A stretch of 6,927 nucleotides of DNA from JBJFGR01 sp051892875. GTDB lineage: Bacteria; Pseudomonadota; Gammaproteobacteria; Enterobacterales; Succinivibrionaceae. This document shows, one piece after another, positions 1 through 5,885 of this stretch (position 1 is the stretch's first letter; each line of letters opens with the position of its first letter). The notes under the pieces were generated by a model, which ran no database searches, was not told the DNA's origin, and saw only the letters and a program-made list of their open reading frames with translations. The stretch covers positions 1 through 6,927 of the forward strand of contig JBJFGR010000128.1 of assembly GCA_051892875.1 (NCBI GenBank), in the 5' to 3' direction. A program made the position numbers and the translations under genes.

Positions 1-623
1 CACAATGGAAGAGCCCAGAAGATGATTCTTACATGGGTAAGTTGGTTACAATGGGAGTAAAGAAGGGACGTAGTGCTCGTGAACGTGGAAGAGTTCAGTT
101 TGCAATTCGTGCTGATGGTGCTTTGGACCCATTCTATGGATTGTTTGATGACGCTATTGAAAGTGGTGTATTGAAGAAGGTAGCGCCAGGTAAGTATGTT
201 CGTGATTTTGCAATCATTGATAAGAAAACTGGTGAAGATAAGTCTGATATAGATATTGATACACATGAACCAACGAGAACATGGCGTGAAGCAGATATGT
301 ATTGCAATCCAGCTGATGAAGCACGTTTCTGGATTCCTATTTTCCAGAATCCTGACTTTATTAAGTATGTTGAAAGAAAGTATACATACGAAGCAGATGA
401 TATGTTGTCAGCTAAGTACGATATTGTAGATATGATCAATGGTGATCAGGATCTTCCAACAGAAGAAGATTTGTATGAAGAAGTCGAAGATACTCGTCCT
501 AATGATTCAAAGGAAGCTGTGACTTTGGAAGATATTGGTATTACTTCAGAAGAAGCAATTAAGCCAGTCACTGAAGAAACAGCTGAAAAGGCAACAAAGA
601 AAGGTAAAAAGAAGGCTAAGTAA
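1..623 (+). CDS. uvsX: UvsX/RecA-like recombinase, C-terminal part (5' end outside window)
   Basis: This is the C-terminal part of a T4 UvsX-type strand-exchange recombinase, which forms filaments on single-stranded DNA and drives strand invasion for recombination-dependent replication and repair. The frame is open from base 3, so the ATG at 33 is internal and the gene is cut by the window edge. About 206 residues are visible. The blocks KKGRSARERGRV, then ALDPFYGLFDDAIESGVL, then TRTWREAD and FWIPIFQNPDF line up in order with the remembered T4 UvsX blocks KSRTVKEKSKF, GIDPYSGLLDMALELGFV, EKSWRAKD and FWGPLFKHQPF. The Walker A and B motifs would lie upstream. The segment is longer than its T4 counterpart because of an acidic insertion before TRTWRE and a tail that is acidic and then ends in a lysine cluster (KKGKKKAK). 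The stop codon shares one base with the helicase start (TAATG), suggesting coupled translation. Confidence 0.88.
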   Translation, partial: QWKSPEDDSYMGKLVTMGVKKGRSARERGRVQFAIRADGALDPFYGLFDDAIESGVLKKVAPGKYVRDFAIIDKKTGEDKSDIDIDTHEPTRTWREADMYCNPADEARFWIPIFQNPDFIKYVERKYTYEADDMLSAKYDIVDMINGDQDLPTEEDLYEEVEDTRPNDSKEAVTLEDIGITSEEAIKPVTEETAEKATKKGKKKAK

Positions 624-1990
624 TGAAAGAATTCGATTTCGAAAAGGTTATAATTAAGGCATTGATTACTAATGATAAGGTAAAAACAAAAGTTTTACCT
701 TTCCTTAAAGAAGAATGGTTTGGTTTCAATATTGATGCAAAGGATATTGTTCGTAAGATAATTTCCTATAATTCAAAGTATTCGGAAATGCCTAATCCTC
801 TTGAAATTGAAAGAATGATTACTAATGATTCAACATTGAAAACATTTAAGGATATTCTAAGTATTCCTAATGAAAATGTTGAAACACCATATATTATCGA
901 AGAAATTGAGGAATTCGTTAGAAGAAAGCTGATATACAATGTTTCTGAAAAAATGCATGAATATTGTAGAGGTGAAAATCAAGAAGACAATTTCGCTGAT
1001 GAAGTAGCAGAAGCACAAGCATTCTCATTCAATACTGATATTGGTTTCTCTTTCTTCGAAGACCCTCAAATTTTATTCGAAGATATTATTGCAAATGAAA
1101 AAGTCTATTCAACTGGTTTAAAGACTATTGATGACTTAATTGGTGGTGGACTTCATGAAAAATCTTTGAACATGATTATGGCACCAACTAACGTTGGTAA
1201 GACTTTAACACTATGTTCACTTGCTACGAATTTGATTATCAATGGTCACACAGTTTTATATGTTACTTTCGAAGATAGTGAAAAGAAGATAGGTCAGCGT
1301 ATTGCACAAAATTTGTATGATGTTACACAGACTCAATTGAAGTCATTATCAAGAAATTCTTATGGTTCAATTTATAAGAAAGCATTGGCAAAATGTGGTC
1401 ACAATAAGTTAATTATTAAGGAATATGAAGAAGGTACTTTGAATGCAATCGGTTTGAAGGCACTTTTAAAAGAATTAGAAGAAAAGAAAAACTTTATTCC
1501 TGAAGTATTGATTATTGACTATATTGGTTGTATGATTCCTAATGGAAAGGTATCTATTAATACAAATGATAATACTATCTTGAAACTTGTTTCAGGTCAG
1601 GTAAGAAGTATTGGTATGATTAAGGGAATTCCTATTGTAAGTGCTATGCAGACTAACCGTGGTGGTTATCAGAGTGCTGATTTAGGATTGGATGATGCAG
1701 CAGACTCATTTGGTCAGACTATGAAGGCAGATGCAATTTTCGGTATTATGCAGTCTCCAGAAATGAAGGAAGCAAATATGTATACAGTAAAATTGTTGAA
1801 GACCAGATATGGTAATAAGAGAGGAAATGTAGTCACTATTGGTGTTGATGTTGAAAAACAGAGATTATTTGATTTAGTAGGATATAAACCACAAAATACA
1901 GGTAATGGTCAGCAATCAGCTTCTCCATCTGATATAATTGCATCACAAGCAGATGAAGCAATGAGTAATGTGGTAAATGATTTTGAATAA
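623..1990 (+). CDS. 41: Replicative DNA helicase, gp41/DnaB family
   Basis: This is a hexameric 5'-3' replicative helicase of the T4 gp41 (DnaB/RecA-fold) type that unwinds the fork and works with a primase. Residues 1 to about 130 form the helical N-terminal domain. The ATPase domain follows: Walker A APTNVGKT at 187-194 (K193), a strand reading VLYVTFEDSEKK, Walker B LIID ending at D299, motif H4 SAMQTNRGG with Q343, and KTRYGNKRG with K393 and R395 as candidate trans-acting finger residues. T4 gp41 shows the same blocks (NVGKSLGLCSLA, IIIVDYLG, KSRYGDKN) and has 475 residues against 455 here. The tail after about 425 is polar and probably disordered. A GAAGG ribosome site at 611-615 lies 7 nt before the ATG, inside the uvsX end. 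T4 has gene 40 between uvsX and 41; here nothing intervenes. Confidence 0.9.
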   Translation: MKEFDFEKVIIKALITNDKVKTKVLPFLKEEWFGFNIDAKDIVRKIISYNSKYSEMPNPLEIERMITNDSTLKTFKDILSIPNENVETPYIIEEIEEFVRRKLIYNVSEKMHEYCRGENQEDNFADEVAEAQAFSFNTDIGFSFFEDPQILFEDIIANEKVYSTGLKTIDDLIGGGLHEKSLNMIMAPTNVGKTLTLCSLATNLIINGHTVLYVTFEDSEKKIGQRIAQNLYDVTQTQLKSLSRNSYGSIYKKALAKCGHNKLIIKEYEEGTLNAIGLKALLKELEEKKNFIPEVLIIDYIGCMIPNGKVSINTNDNTILKLVSGQVRSIGMIKGIPIVSAMQTNRGGYQSADLGLDDAADSFGQTMKADAIFGIMQSPEMKEANMYTVKLLKTRYGNKRGNVVTIGVDVEKQRLFDLVGYKPQNTGNGQQSASPSDIIASQADEAMSNVVNDFE

Positions 1991-1999
1991 GGTTTTATT

Positions 2000-2407
2000 A
2001 TGGAAGAACAAGTAGAATATAGCAATGATTTACCCAAGTACTCAACAGACTATGATATATCTGTCTTGGAAGAAAATGCTAATAAAAAGAATTTTTATGA
2101 TTACATGAAAAAGAATGGATTAGATTTTGATGATGTAGATGATGTATCGAAATTACCAAAGTTCATTGTAGAGATGTCAAAGAACATTGATACATTTAAC
2201 CATTTTAATAATGTATTGTATACATTGAATAAAGAAAACAAGATAAATATTGTTGATAGCATGATTATTCTTGTCACCGATTATTTGGAACCTAACCAGG
2301 TGAAGAAATTATTGGATGAAATGAATTTTTATCTATTAACAAATGAACTAAAGAAAAGATATAAAATTGGAAAAATTGACACAGGCATGTTTGAGTTTTT
2401 TGGATGA
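2000..2407 (+). CDS. 33: Probable gp33-like late-transcription co-activator
   Basis: This is a small acidic protein of 135 residues. The call rests mainly on position: it lies directly before a gp59-like gene and gp32, which is the T4 order 33-59-32. T4 gp33 (112 residues) binds RNA polymerase and carries a C-terminal hydrophobic-acidic motif that docks on the gp45 sliding clamp, activating late promoters. The C-terminus here, TGMFEFFG at 128-135, has the same character as the clamp-binding tails of T4 gp33 (LDFLL) and gp43 (FDMFDF). The middle (about 55-120) looks helical, with the stretch IVDSMIILVTDYL; the N-terminal part is acidic (DFDDVDDV). Direct sequence similarity to T4 gp33 is weak to my eye. 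AAGG at 1989-1992 overlaps the helicase stop and sits 7 nt before the ATG. The alternative is an unrelated small clamp-interacting protein. Confidence 0.58.
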   Translation: MEEQVEYSNDLPKYSTDYDISVLEENANKKNFYDYMKKNGLDFDDVDDVSKLPKFIVEMSKNIDTFNHFNNVLYTLNKENKINIVDSMIILVTDYLEPNQVKKLLDEMNFYLLTNELKKRYKIGKIDTGMFEFFG

Positions 2408-3006
2408 TAAACAAATACCAAATATATCACTTGTATAAAGTCTTGAGTGGATTGAAGACTGCTAAGAGATTTACAAATAAGGTTTATAAGGATCTTACGA
2501 CGAAGTCTGTAAAGGATATTTTGGAGGAAGATTTCTATTATACTCCTAATGTAGATAAATCGGCTAATGTGTTTATAGATTTAGTGAATAGCATAAACAG
2601 TGGACAATTTACAGTCAATGATTTTGCAATTTCTATTGTTAATGAGTTCATGTTAACAGAGAAATTTCCGACTCTTTTATCATGTGGCAGGGTTGACAAT
2701 CGACAAAAATTTTTTATATTTAAGAAAAGAAAAGAGATAATAGAACAGAGTGAATATCTGAAACAATTAGTAGAAGATAAAAACAAAGGACTATTTCAAT
2801 TTTCAAGCAAGTATACTTTATTTGGTCTTGCGCCAGATCAAACAAATGAAATATACAAATTAATAAGAGATAAAATAGTCACATCGGAGTTTTACATACG
2901 TGGTTATGAAGCTAAAAAATTCATAATTGATGAGAGTAAGATTCAAGACACAGCATATATGAGATTCGTTTGGCTAACGAAAATCGTATTAAATCTAAAG
3001 AGGTAA
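2404..3006 (+). CDS. 59: gp59-like replicative helicase loader
   Basis: This is a likely counterpart of T4 gp59, the two-domain helical protein that binds fork DNA and gp32 and loads gp41 helicase. The length (200 residues against 217) and position (just before gp32) fit. The best local match is IYKLIRDKIVTSEFYI in the C-terminal half against IFKLLQSNIISFETFI of T4 gp59. IYHLYKV near the N-terminus also resembles VYKLYLM of T4, and a late block RFVWLTKIVLNL resembles KLKAYRKILNI. The protein is basic, has no membrane segment or catalytic motif, and appears mostly helical, as expected. The start ATGATAA overlaps the stop of the preceding gene by 4 nt. No good Shine-Dalgarno sequence lies in front, so translation is probably coupled to the upstream gene. 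Identity is diverged; a profile comparison would settle it. Confidence 0.68.
   Translation: MINKYQIYHLYKVLSGLKTAKRFTNKVYKDLTTKSVKDILEEDFYYTPNVDKSANVFIDLVNSINSGQFTVNDFAISIVNEFMLTEKFPTLLSCGRVDNRQKFFIFKKRKEIIEQSEYLKQLVEDKNKGLFQFSSKYTLFGLAPDQTNEIYKLIRDKIVTSEFYIRGYEAKKFIIDESKIQDTAYMRFVWLTKIVLNLKR
2965..2981 (+). promoter_or_regulatory. Hairpin upstream of gp32, candidate translational operator
   Basis: TTCGTT, a 5-nt loop TGGCT, then AACGAA form a perfect 6-bp stem inside the end of the gp59-like gene, 31 nt before the gp32 start. The RNA between it and the start is almost all A and U apart from the ribosome site AGAGG (2999-3003). T4 gp32 represses its own mRNA by binding from an upstream pseudoknot along an AU-rich leader, so the layout is suggestive. 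Only 4 nt of the loop (TGGC) could pair downstream, with GCCA at 3015-3018, so a pseudoknot is not shown. The stem is short and may be chance. Confidence 0.28.
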
Positions 3007-3012
3007 AAAATT

Positions 3013-4053
3013 ATGCCAGTAAATAAAAGTTTCGATTCAATTTTCAGTGCAGTTCAAAAGTCTTTCCCACAAAAGAAAGATAAAACTAAGAAGTCTTATG
3101 AAATTGAAGGCCTTCTAAAGCCAACAATGAAGGACGGAAAGTTCAATATTGTATTGCGTTTCTTACCAGGTCATCCTGATGAAGATATGTCTTACGTAGA
3201 AAACAGAACACACATGATGCAGTTGCCTAACGGTGAATGGTTTGGTTGTGACTGTTTGCGTAAGTTTGGTAATGATGAAAAGCATCAGTGCCCAATTTGT
3301 CGTTATAACAATCTTCTATTTAAGAAGTATGGTAAGCCTGGAATTGAAGAATATCGTAAACATGCATTACCAAAATGGCAGCCAAAGTATTATGCCAACG
3401 TTCTAGTAATTCGCAACCCAAATGCGCCTGAAACTGAAGGTCAAATCTTCAAGTTTGAATTCAAGCGTGCAATCATGAAGTTCATTTCTGAAGCAATGAA
3501 TGACAAGAAGGATGAACTAACTGGTGACATCACTCCAGGAATTAACCCATTCTCTTGGTATGGTCCAAAGGATGAACAGGTAATCAATAAGGAATGGAGA
3601 GCAGGTGCAAACTTTGTTTGGGAAGGTTATCAGACTTCTAATGGTCCTAATTATGAAAAGTCTCACTGGACTGCACCATCAAGAATTTCTATGTTCAAGG
3701 ATGGTAAGTTGCAGGAATTGACAGACGATGAAATTAACGAACTTGAACAGAAGCAGTTCCGTCTATCTGAAATCGAAAAGAAGGAAGAAGATTGTTCTAC
3801 TTATGCTCAGATTGTTAAGCGCTATAAGAATAAGACTGGTAAGTTCTTGTTTGCTGAATTTGGCGAAAAGGATCCAGATGAAAATGCTCCACAAGCAATC
3901 AATGTTAACGAAGTTGTAAAGGCAGATTTTCCAAAGGCAGAAACCGTAGAGGTAGATGATTCAGAAATGTTTGCATCTAATCCAAAGGATGAACCTGAAG
4001 AAGTCGAAGAACTTGACAATGATGATTTCTTTAGACATTTGGCAAATGGTTAA
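3013..4053 (+). CDS. 32: Single-stranded DNA-binding protein, gp32 family
   Basis: This is a T4 gp32-type SSB that coats single-stranded DNA cooperatively in replication, recombination and repair. It has 346 residues against 301 in T4. Residues 1-30 are basic (the region for cooperative self-contact in T4; NKSFDS loosely recalls the LAST motif). The OB-fold core follows, with a zinc site made from H67, C79 or C81, C93 and C96 (CPIC), comparable with H64, C77, C87 and C90 of T4. The block at 126-148 (ANVLVIRNPNAPETEG) matches ANILVVKDPAAPENEG of T4, and GANFV at 198-202 with NYEKS at 213-217 matches GANFV and NYDES. Residues 312-346 form the acidic tail that recruits partner proteins in T4 (DNDDFF). 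A strong AGAGG ribosome site lies 9 nt before the ATG. AAG is preferred for lysine (7 of the first 10), unlike the downstream endonuclease gene. A terminator follows. Confidence 0.93.
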   Translation: MPVNKSFDSIFSAVQKSFPQKKDKTKKSYEIEGLLKPTMKDGKFNIVLRFLPGHPDEDMSYVENRTHMMQLPNGEWFGCDCLRKFGNDEKHQCPICRYNNLLFKKYGKPGIEEYRKHALPKWQPKYYANVLVIRNPNAPETEGQIFKFEFKRAIMKFISEAMNDKKDELTGDITPGINPFSWYGPKDEQVINKEWRAGANFVWEGYQTSNGPNYEKSHWTAPSRISMFKDGKLQELTDDEINELEQKQFRLSEIEKKEEDCSTYAQIVKRYKNKTGKFLFAEFGEKDPDENAPQAINVNEVVKADFPKAETVEVDDSEMFASNPKDEPEEVEELDNDDFFRHLANG

Positions 4054-4082
4054 TACTTAAGAAAATTTGATTGAAAAATCAG

Positions 4083-4112
4083 AAAAGGGGTTGCAAAAGC
4101 AACCTCTTTTTG
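4083..4112 (+). terminator. Rho-independent terminator after gp32
   Basis: AAAAGGGGTTGC at 4083-4094, loop AAAA, and GCAACCTCTTTT at 4099-4110 form a 12-bp stem with one G-U pair. A run of T follows directly (4107-4111). It begins 30 nt after the gp32 stop and closes the uvsX-to-gp32 block. In T4, gp32 transcripts also end at a terminator just after the gene. Confidence 0.9.
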
Positions 4113-4119
4113 TTATATT
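4091..4119 (+). promoter_or_regulatory. Possible sigma70-like promoter for the DHH gene
   Basis: TTGCAA (4091-4096) and TATATT (4114-4119) are separated by 17 nt, a standard sigma70 layout. The -35 element overlaps the terminator hairpin. A start about 7 nt after the -10 would fall at the A of the ATG at 4126, giving an essentially leaderless mRNA, and the gene has no Shine-Dalgarno sequence. TATATTTA (4114-4121) also matches the T4 late element TATAAATA at 6 of 8 positions, so either reading is possible. In AT-rich DNA such boxes arise by chance. Confidence 0.3.
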
Positions 4120-4125
4120 TAGAAT

Positions 4126-4998
4126 ATGAATATTACAGATAAAAATCTCAAAGTATTAAATATAACACATTTCGATATGGATGGTGCTTGCTGTCATATC
4201 ATTTTAAAAAATTATTATAAATCAGTGACTGCATTGCCAATTACGTATCAGTCAGAAAAAACTTTATTTGCAAAAGCAACTGAAGAAATAAACAAGGAAC
4301 ATTATGACCTAATTATTTGTACAGATTTTTATCCAGAAATTGCTTATAAAGATTTGACCACATTGAAAGTTCCAATGATTGTTCTTGATCATCATGAAAC
4401 TGCTGAGAAATTTCATAATGGAAAGACGATCGTCATAAATACGCAGAATAGCGCTTCTAAGCTCGTCTTTGATTTGTATAATAAGTTGAGCGACCTAAGT
4501 CATTTAGATGACCTGGTGAACATTGTGGACGATTTTGATATGTATAAGAAGAAAGATGTAAGGTCACCAGAGTTCAATAAGATTTTCTGGGAAATGAATT
4601 TCAAATGGTTTGTCAGACGTTTCATTAAGGGAAATACAAAGCTGTCAGAAGAAGAAATTCTATTCTTGAAGGAATCTATGAAGGCTATTGATAAAATCTA
4701 TAATAACATTGAAATTACTACATTACCACATAATGGTGTTTTCTTTATCTTAGATTATTATCAGTATGAAATAACTGAACGTTTAAAGAAAGATGGTTAT
4801 AAATGGTTTATTATTTTGAATAAGAACAATCTTTCAATACGTTCTAATGATGTAGATTTATTGCCAATTATAAATAGGATTGGCCGTGGTGGAGGTCACA
4901 AGCATGCTGTTGGCGTAGCATTAAATTGGCAAGAAGACCCTAAATTCTTAGTAAATAAAATAATTAAATCATTCAATGAAATTTATCCAACTGCTTAA
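4126..4998 (+). CDS. DHH/DHHA1-family phosphoesterase
   Basis: This is a metal-dependent DHH-superfamily phosphoesterase, the family of RecJ exonuclease, NrnA nanoRNase/pAp phosphatase and GdpP. Motif I is HFDMDG with D17 and D19, motif II is D67 in CTDFYP, motif III is LDHHE with D88, H89 and H90, and D135, D136 or D138 in VDDFDMYK supplies the fourth acidic position. The C-terminal DHHA1 substrate-binding motif GGGHKHAVG begins at residue 255. All expected active-site residues are present, so the enzyme should be active. At 290 residues it is close to NrnA and much shorter than RecJ, so cleavage of short oligonucleotides or a cyclic or 3',5'-bisphosphate nucleotide is likelier than long-range exonuclease action; the substrate is not determined. 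It starts 72 nt after gp32, beyond a terminator, without a visible ribosome site. An in-frame stop at 4120 makes 4126 the first possible ATG. Confidence 0.88.
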   Translation: MNITDKNLKVLNITHFDMDGACCHIILKNYYKSVTALPITYQSEKTLFAKATEEINKEHYDLIICTDFYPEIAYKDLTTLKVPMIVLDHHETAEKFHNGKTIVINTQNSASKLVFDLYNKLSDLSHLDDLVNIVDDFDMYKKKDVRSPEFNKIFWEMNFKWFVRRFIKGNTKLSEEEILFLKESMKAIDKIYNNIEITTLPHNGVFFILDYYQYEITERLKKDGYKWFIILNKNNLSIRSNDVDLLPIINRIGRGGGHKHAVGVALNWQEDPKFLVNKIIKSFNEIYPTA

Positions 4999-5000
4999 TT

Positions 5001-5008
5001 TATAAATA
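5001..5008 (+). promoter_or_regulatory. T4-type late promoter element TATAAATA
   Basis: This is an exact copy of the T4 late-promoter -10 element, 2 nt after the stop of the DHH gene and 55 nt before the endonuclease start. A start site 6 nt after its last base would fall near 5014, inside the left arm of the hairpin at 5011-5040. A gp33-like gene in this window makes late promoters of this type plausible. Against it, the same octamer also occurs inside the DHH gene (4869-4876) and on the minus strand in the endonuclease gene (5077-5084), where it is probably chance. Confidence 0.42.
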
Positions 5009-5010
5009 AT

Positions 5011-5040
5011 AAGGATATAAAGCTGTCACTTTATATCCTT
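5011..5040 (+). terminator. Perfect 12-bp hairpin between DHH and endonuclease genes
   Basis: AAGGATATAAAG (5011-5022), loop CTGTCA, and CTTTATATCCTT (5029-5040) pair without mismatch. The right arm is followed by GCAAAC and not by a T run, so it is a weak intrinsic terminator at best. It may instead protect the 3' end of the DHH mRNA or act as a 5' leader structure for the endonuclease. It ends 14 nt before the endonuclease ribosome site and does not mask it directly. Confidence 0.5.
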
Positions 5041-5054
5041 GCAAACACAGTATT

Positions 5055-5060
5055 GGAGGT
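5055..5060 (+). promoter_or_regulatory. Ribosome binding site of the endonuclease gene
   Basis: GGAGGT lies 3 nt before the ATG at 5064. It is the longest Shine-Dalgarno match in the window, although the spacing is short. It fixes the start of the endonuclease gene and contrasts with the absent site of the DHH gene. Confidence 0.7.
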
Positions 5061-5063
5061 ACT

Positions 5064-5885
5064 ATGTCTGATAAATTATTTATAAAATGTAAAATTTGTG
5101 ATAAATGTTTTGAAAAGATTGGAAATTTAGCAAAACATGTTAGATTGCATAATTTAACAACAAAAGATTATTATGATAAATTTCTTAAAAAAGAAAATGA
5201 AGGAATTTGTCTAAATTGTGGTAAAGAAACAGAATTTTACCGAATATCATGTGGATATAAAAAATATTGTTGTAGAACTTGTTCTTGTATTCATTTAACA
5301 CCAATAAGAAAATTAACGATGTTAAATAAATACGGTGCAGAAACAACTTTGGGTAAAAATTCTATTATTAGAGATAAAATTTTAAATAAATTAAAAACAA
5401 GAGATTGGTCTGATAGTATTCAAAAACGAGAAAATACTTGTTTATTAAAATTTGGTGAAAAATCAATATCTAATACTGAATTTTTTAAAAGAAACAAATA
5501 TAAAAGATATAAATTTAATGAAATATATTTTGATAGCTCATGGGAAATGGCATTTTATGTTTATTTAAAAGATCATAATATAGATTTTGAATATCAACCT
5601 AATATAAAATTTGAATACAATTTTAATAATAAAATTCATAAATATCATCCAGATTTTAAAGTAAACAATGAAATAATTGAAATTAAAGGTGAACAATTTT
5701 TTGACAATGATAAAATGATTAATCCATTTGATAGAGCTCAAGATGATTTATATGAAGCTAAACATCAATGTATGATTAAAAATAATGTAATTATAATAAA
5801 AAATTGTGAAAAATATATAAATTATTTTATTAAGAAATATGGTAATATAAAGGATTTTAAAATTGAAATACGTTCAGCTTATTAA
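5064..5885 (+). CDS. Free-standing homing-endonuclease-like protein: zinc fingers plus PD-(D/E)XK nuclease
   Basis: This is probably a selfish homing endonuclease that cuts phage DNA lacking it. Domains in order: a C2H2 finger (C9, C12, H25, H29), a four-cysteine zinc ribbon (C49, C52, C70, C73), two repeats of a DNA-contacting motif of the form TxLxKYG (T85-G91 TMLNKYG and T125-G131 TCLLKFG) typical of phage homing nucleases, and a C-terminal PD-(D/E)XK fold. The candidate catalytic residues are E161 in SSWEMAF, D197 in YHPDF, and E206 and K208 in IEIKG. No HNH or GIY-YIG motif is seen. The gene is far richer in AT than gp32 (one line, 5581-5640, has 8 G/C in 60, against 24 in 60 at 3241-3300), and 9 of its first 10 lysines use AAA. 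It overlaps the next gene by 23 nt. A Vsr-like or restriction-type nuclease is the alternative. Confidence 0.8.
   Translation: MSDKLFIKCKICDKCFEKIGNLAKHVRLHNLTTKDYYDKFLKKENEGICLNCGKETEFYRISCGYKKYCCRTCSCIHLTPIRKLTMLNKYGAETTLGKNSIIRDKILNKLKTRDWSDSIQKRENTCLLKFGEKSISNTEFFKRNKYKRYKFNEIYFDSSWEMAFYVYLKDHNIDFEYQPNIKFEYNFNNKIHKYHPDFKVNNEIIEIKGEQFFDNDKMINPFDRAQDDLYEAKHQCMIKNNVIIIKNCEKYINYFIKKYGNIKDFKIEIRSAY
5850..5854 (+). promoter_or_regulatory. Ribosome binding site supporting a TTG start at 5863
   Basis: AAGGA lies 8 nt before TTG at 5863, inside the end of the endonuclease gene. The next in-frame ATG, at 5905, has no such site in front. This favours the TTG start for the primase-like gene. Confidence 0.45.

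Noticed and set aside
134..439. Minus-strand open frame of 101 codons opposite uvsX
   Set aside because: It lies wholly within a well-supported recombinase frame and has no recognisable domain.
481..491. GAAGTCGAAGA repeated at about 3998 in gp32
   Set aside because: Both copies encode acidic EEVE-type tails; similar codons for similar residues explain the match.
33..623. Reading the first gene as a complete 196-residue protein starting at 33
   Set aside because: The frame is open to the window edge and residues before this ATG continue the UvsX alignment, so it is a truncated gene.
2538..2786. Minus-strand open frame of 82 codons opposite the gp59-like gene
   Set aside because: It is a shadow of the coding strand, with no domain, and is antisense to a gene with synteny support.
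3728..4019. Two open frames of about 65 codons, one per strand, inside gp32
   Set aside because: Both overlap the clear gp32 acidic tail; the serine-rich minus-strand product merely reflects reverse reading of acidic codons.
4869..4876. A second exact TATAAATA on the plus strand
   Set aside because: It is inside the DHH coding region (codons for PIINR) and no gene starts shortly after it; chance in AT-rich DNA explains it.
4992..5000. TGCTTAATT resembling a T4 MotA box for a middle promoter
   Set aside because: No -10 element lies at the usual 11-13 nt spacing, and the bases encode the end of the DHH protein.
5077..5084. TATAAATA on the minus strand at the start of the endonuclease gene
   Set aside because: It would drive antisense RNA with no minus-strand gene downstream; treated as chance.
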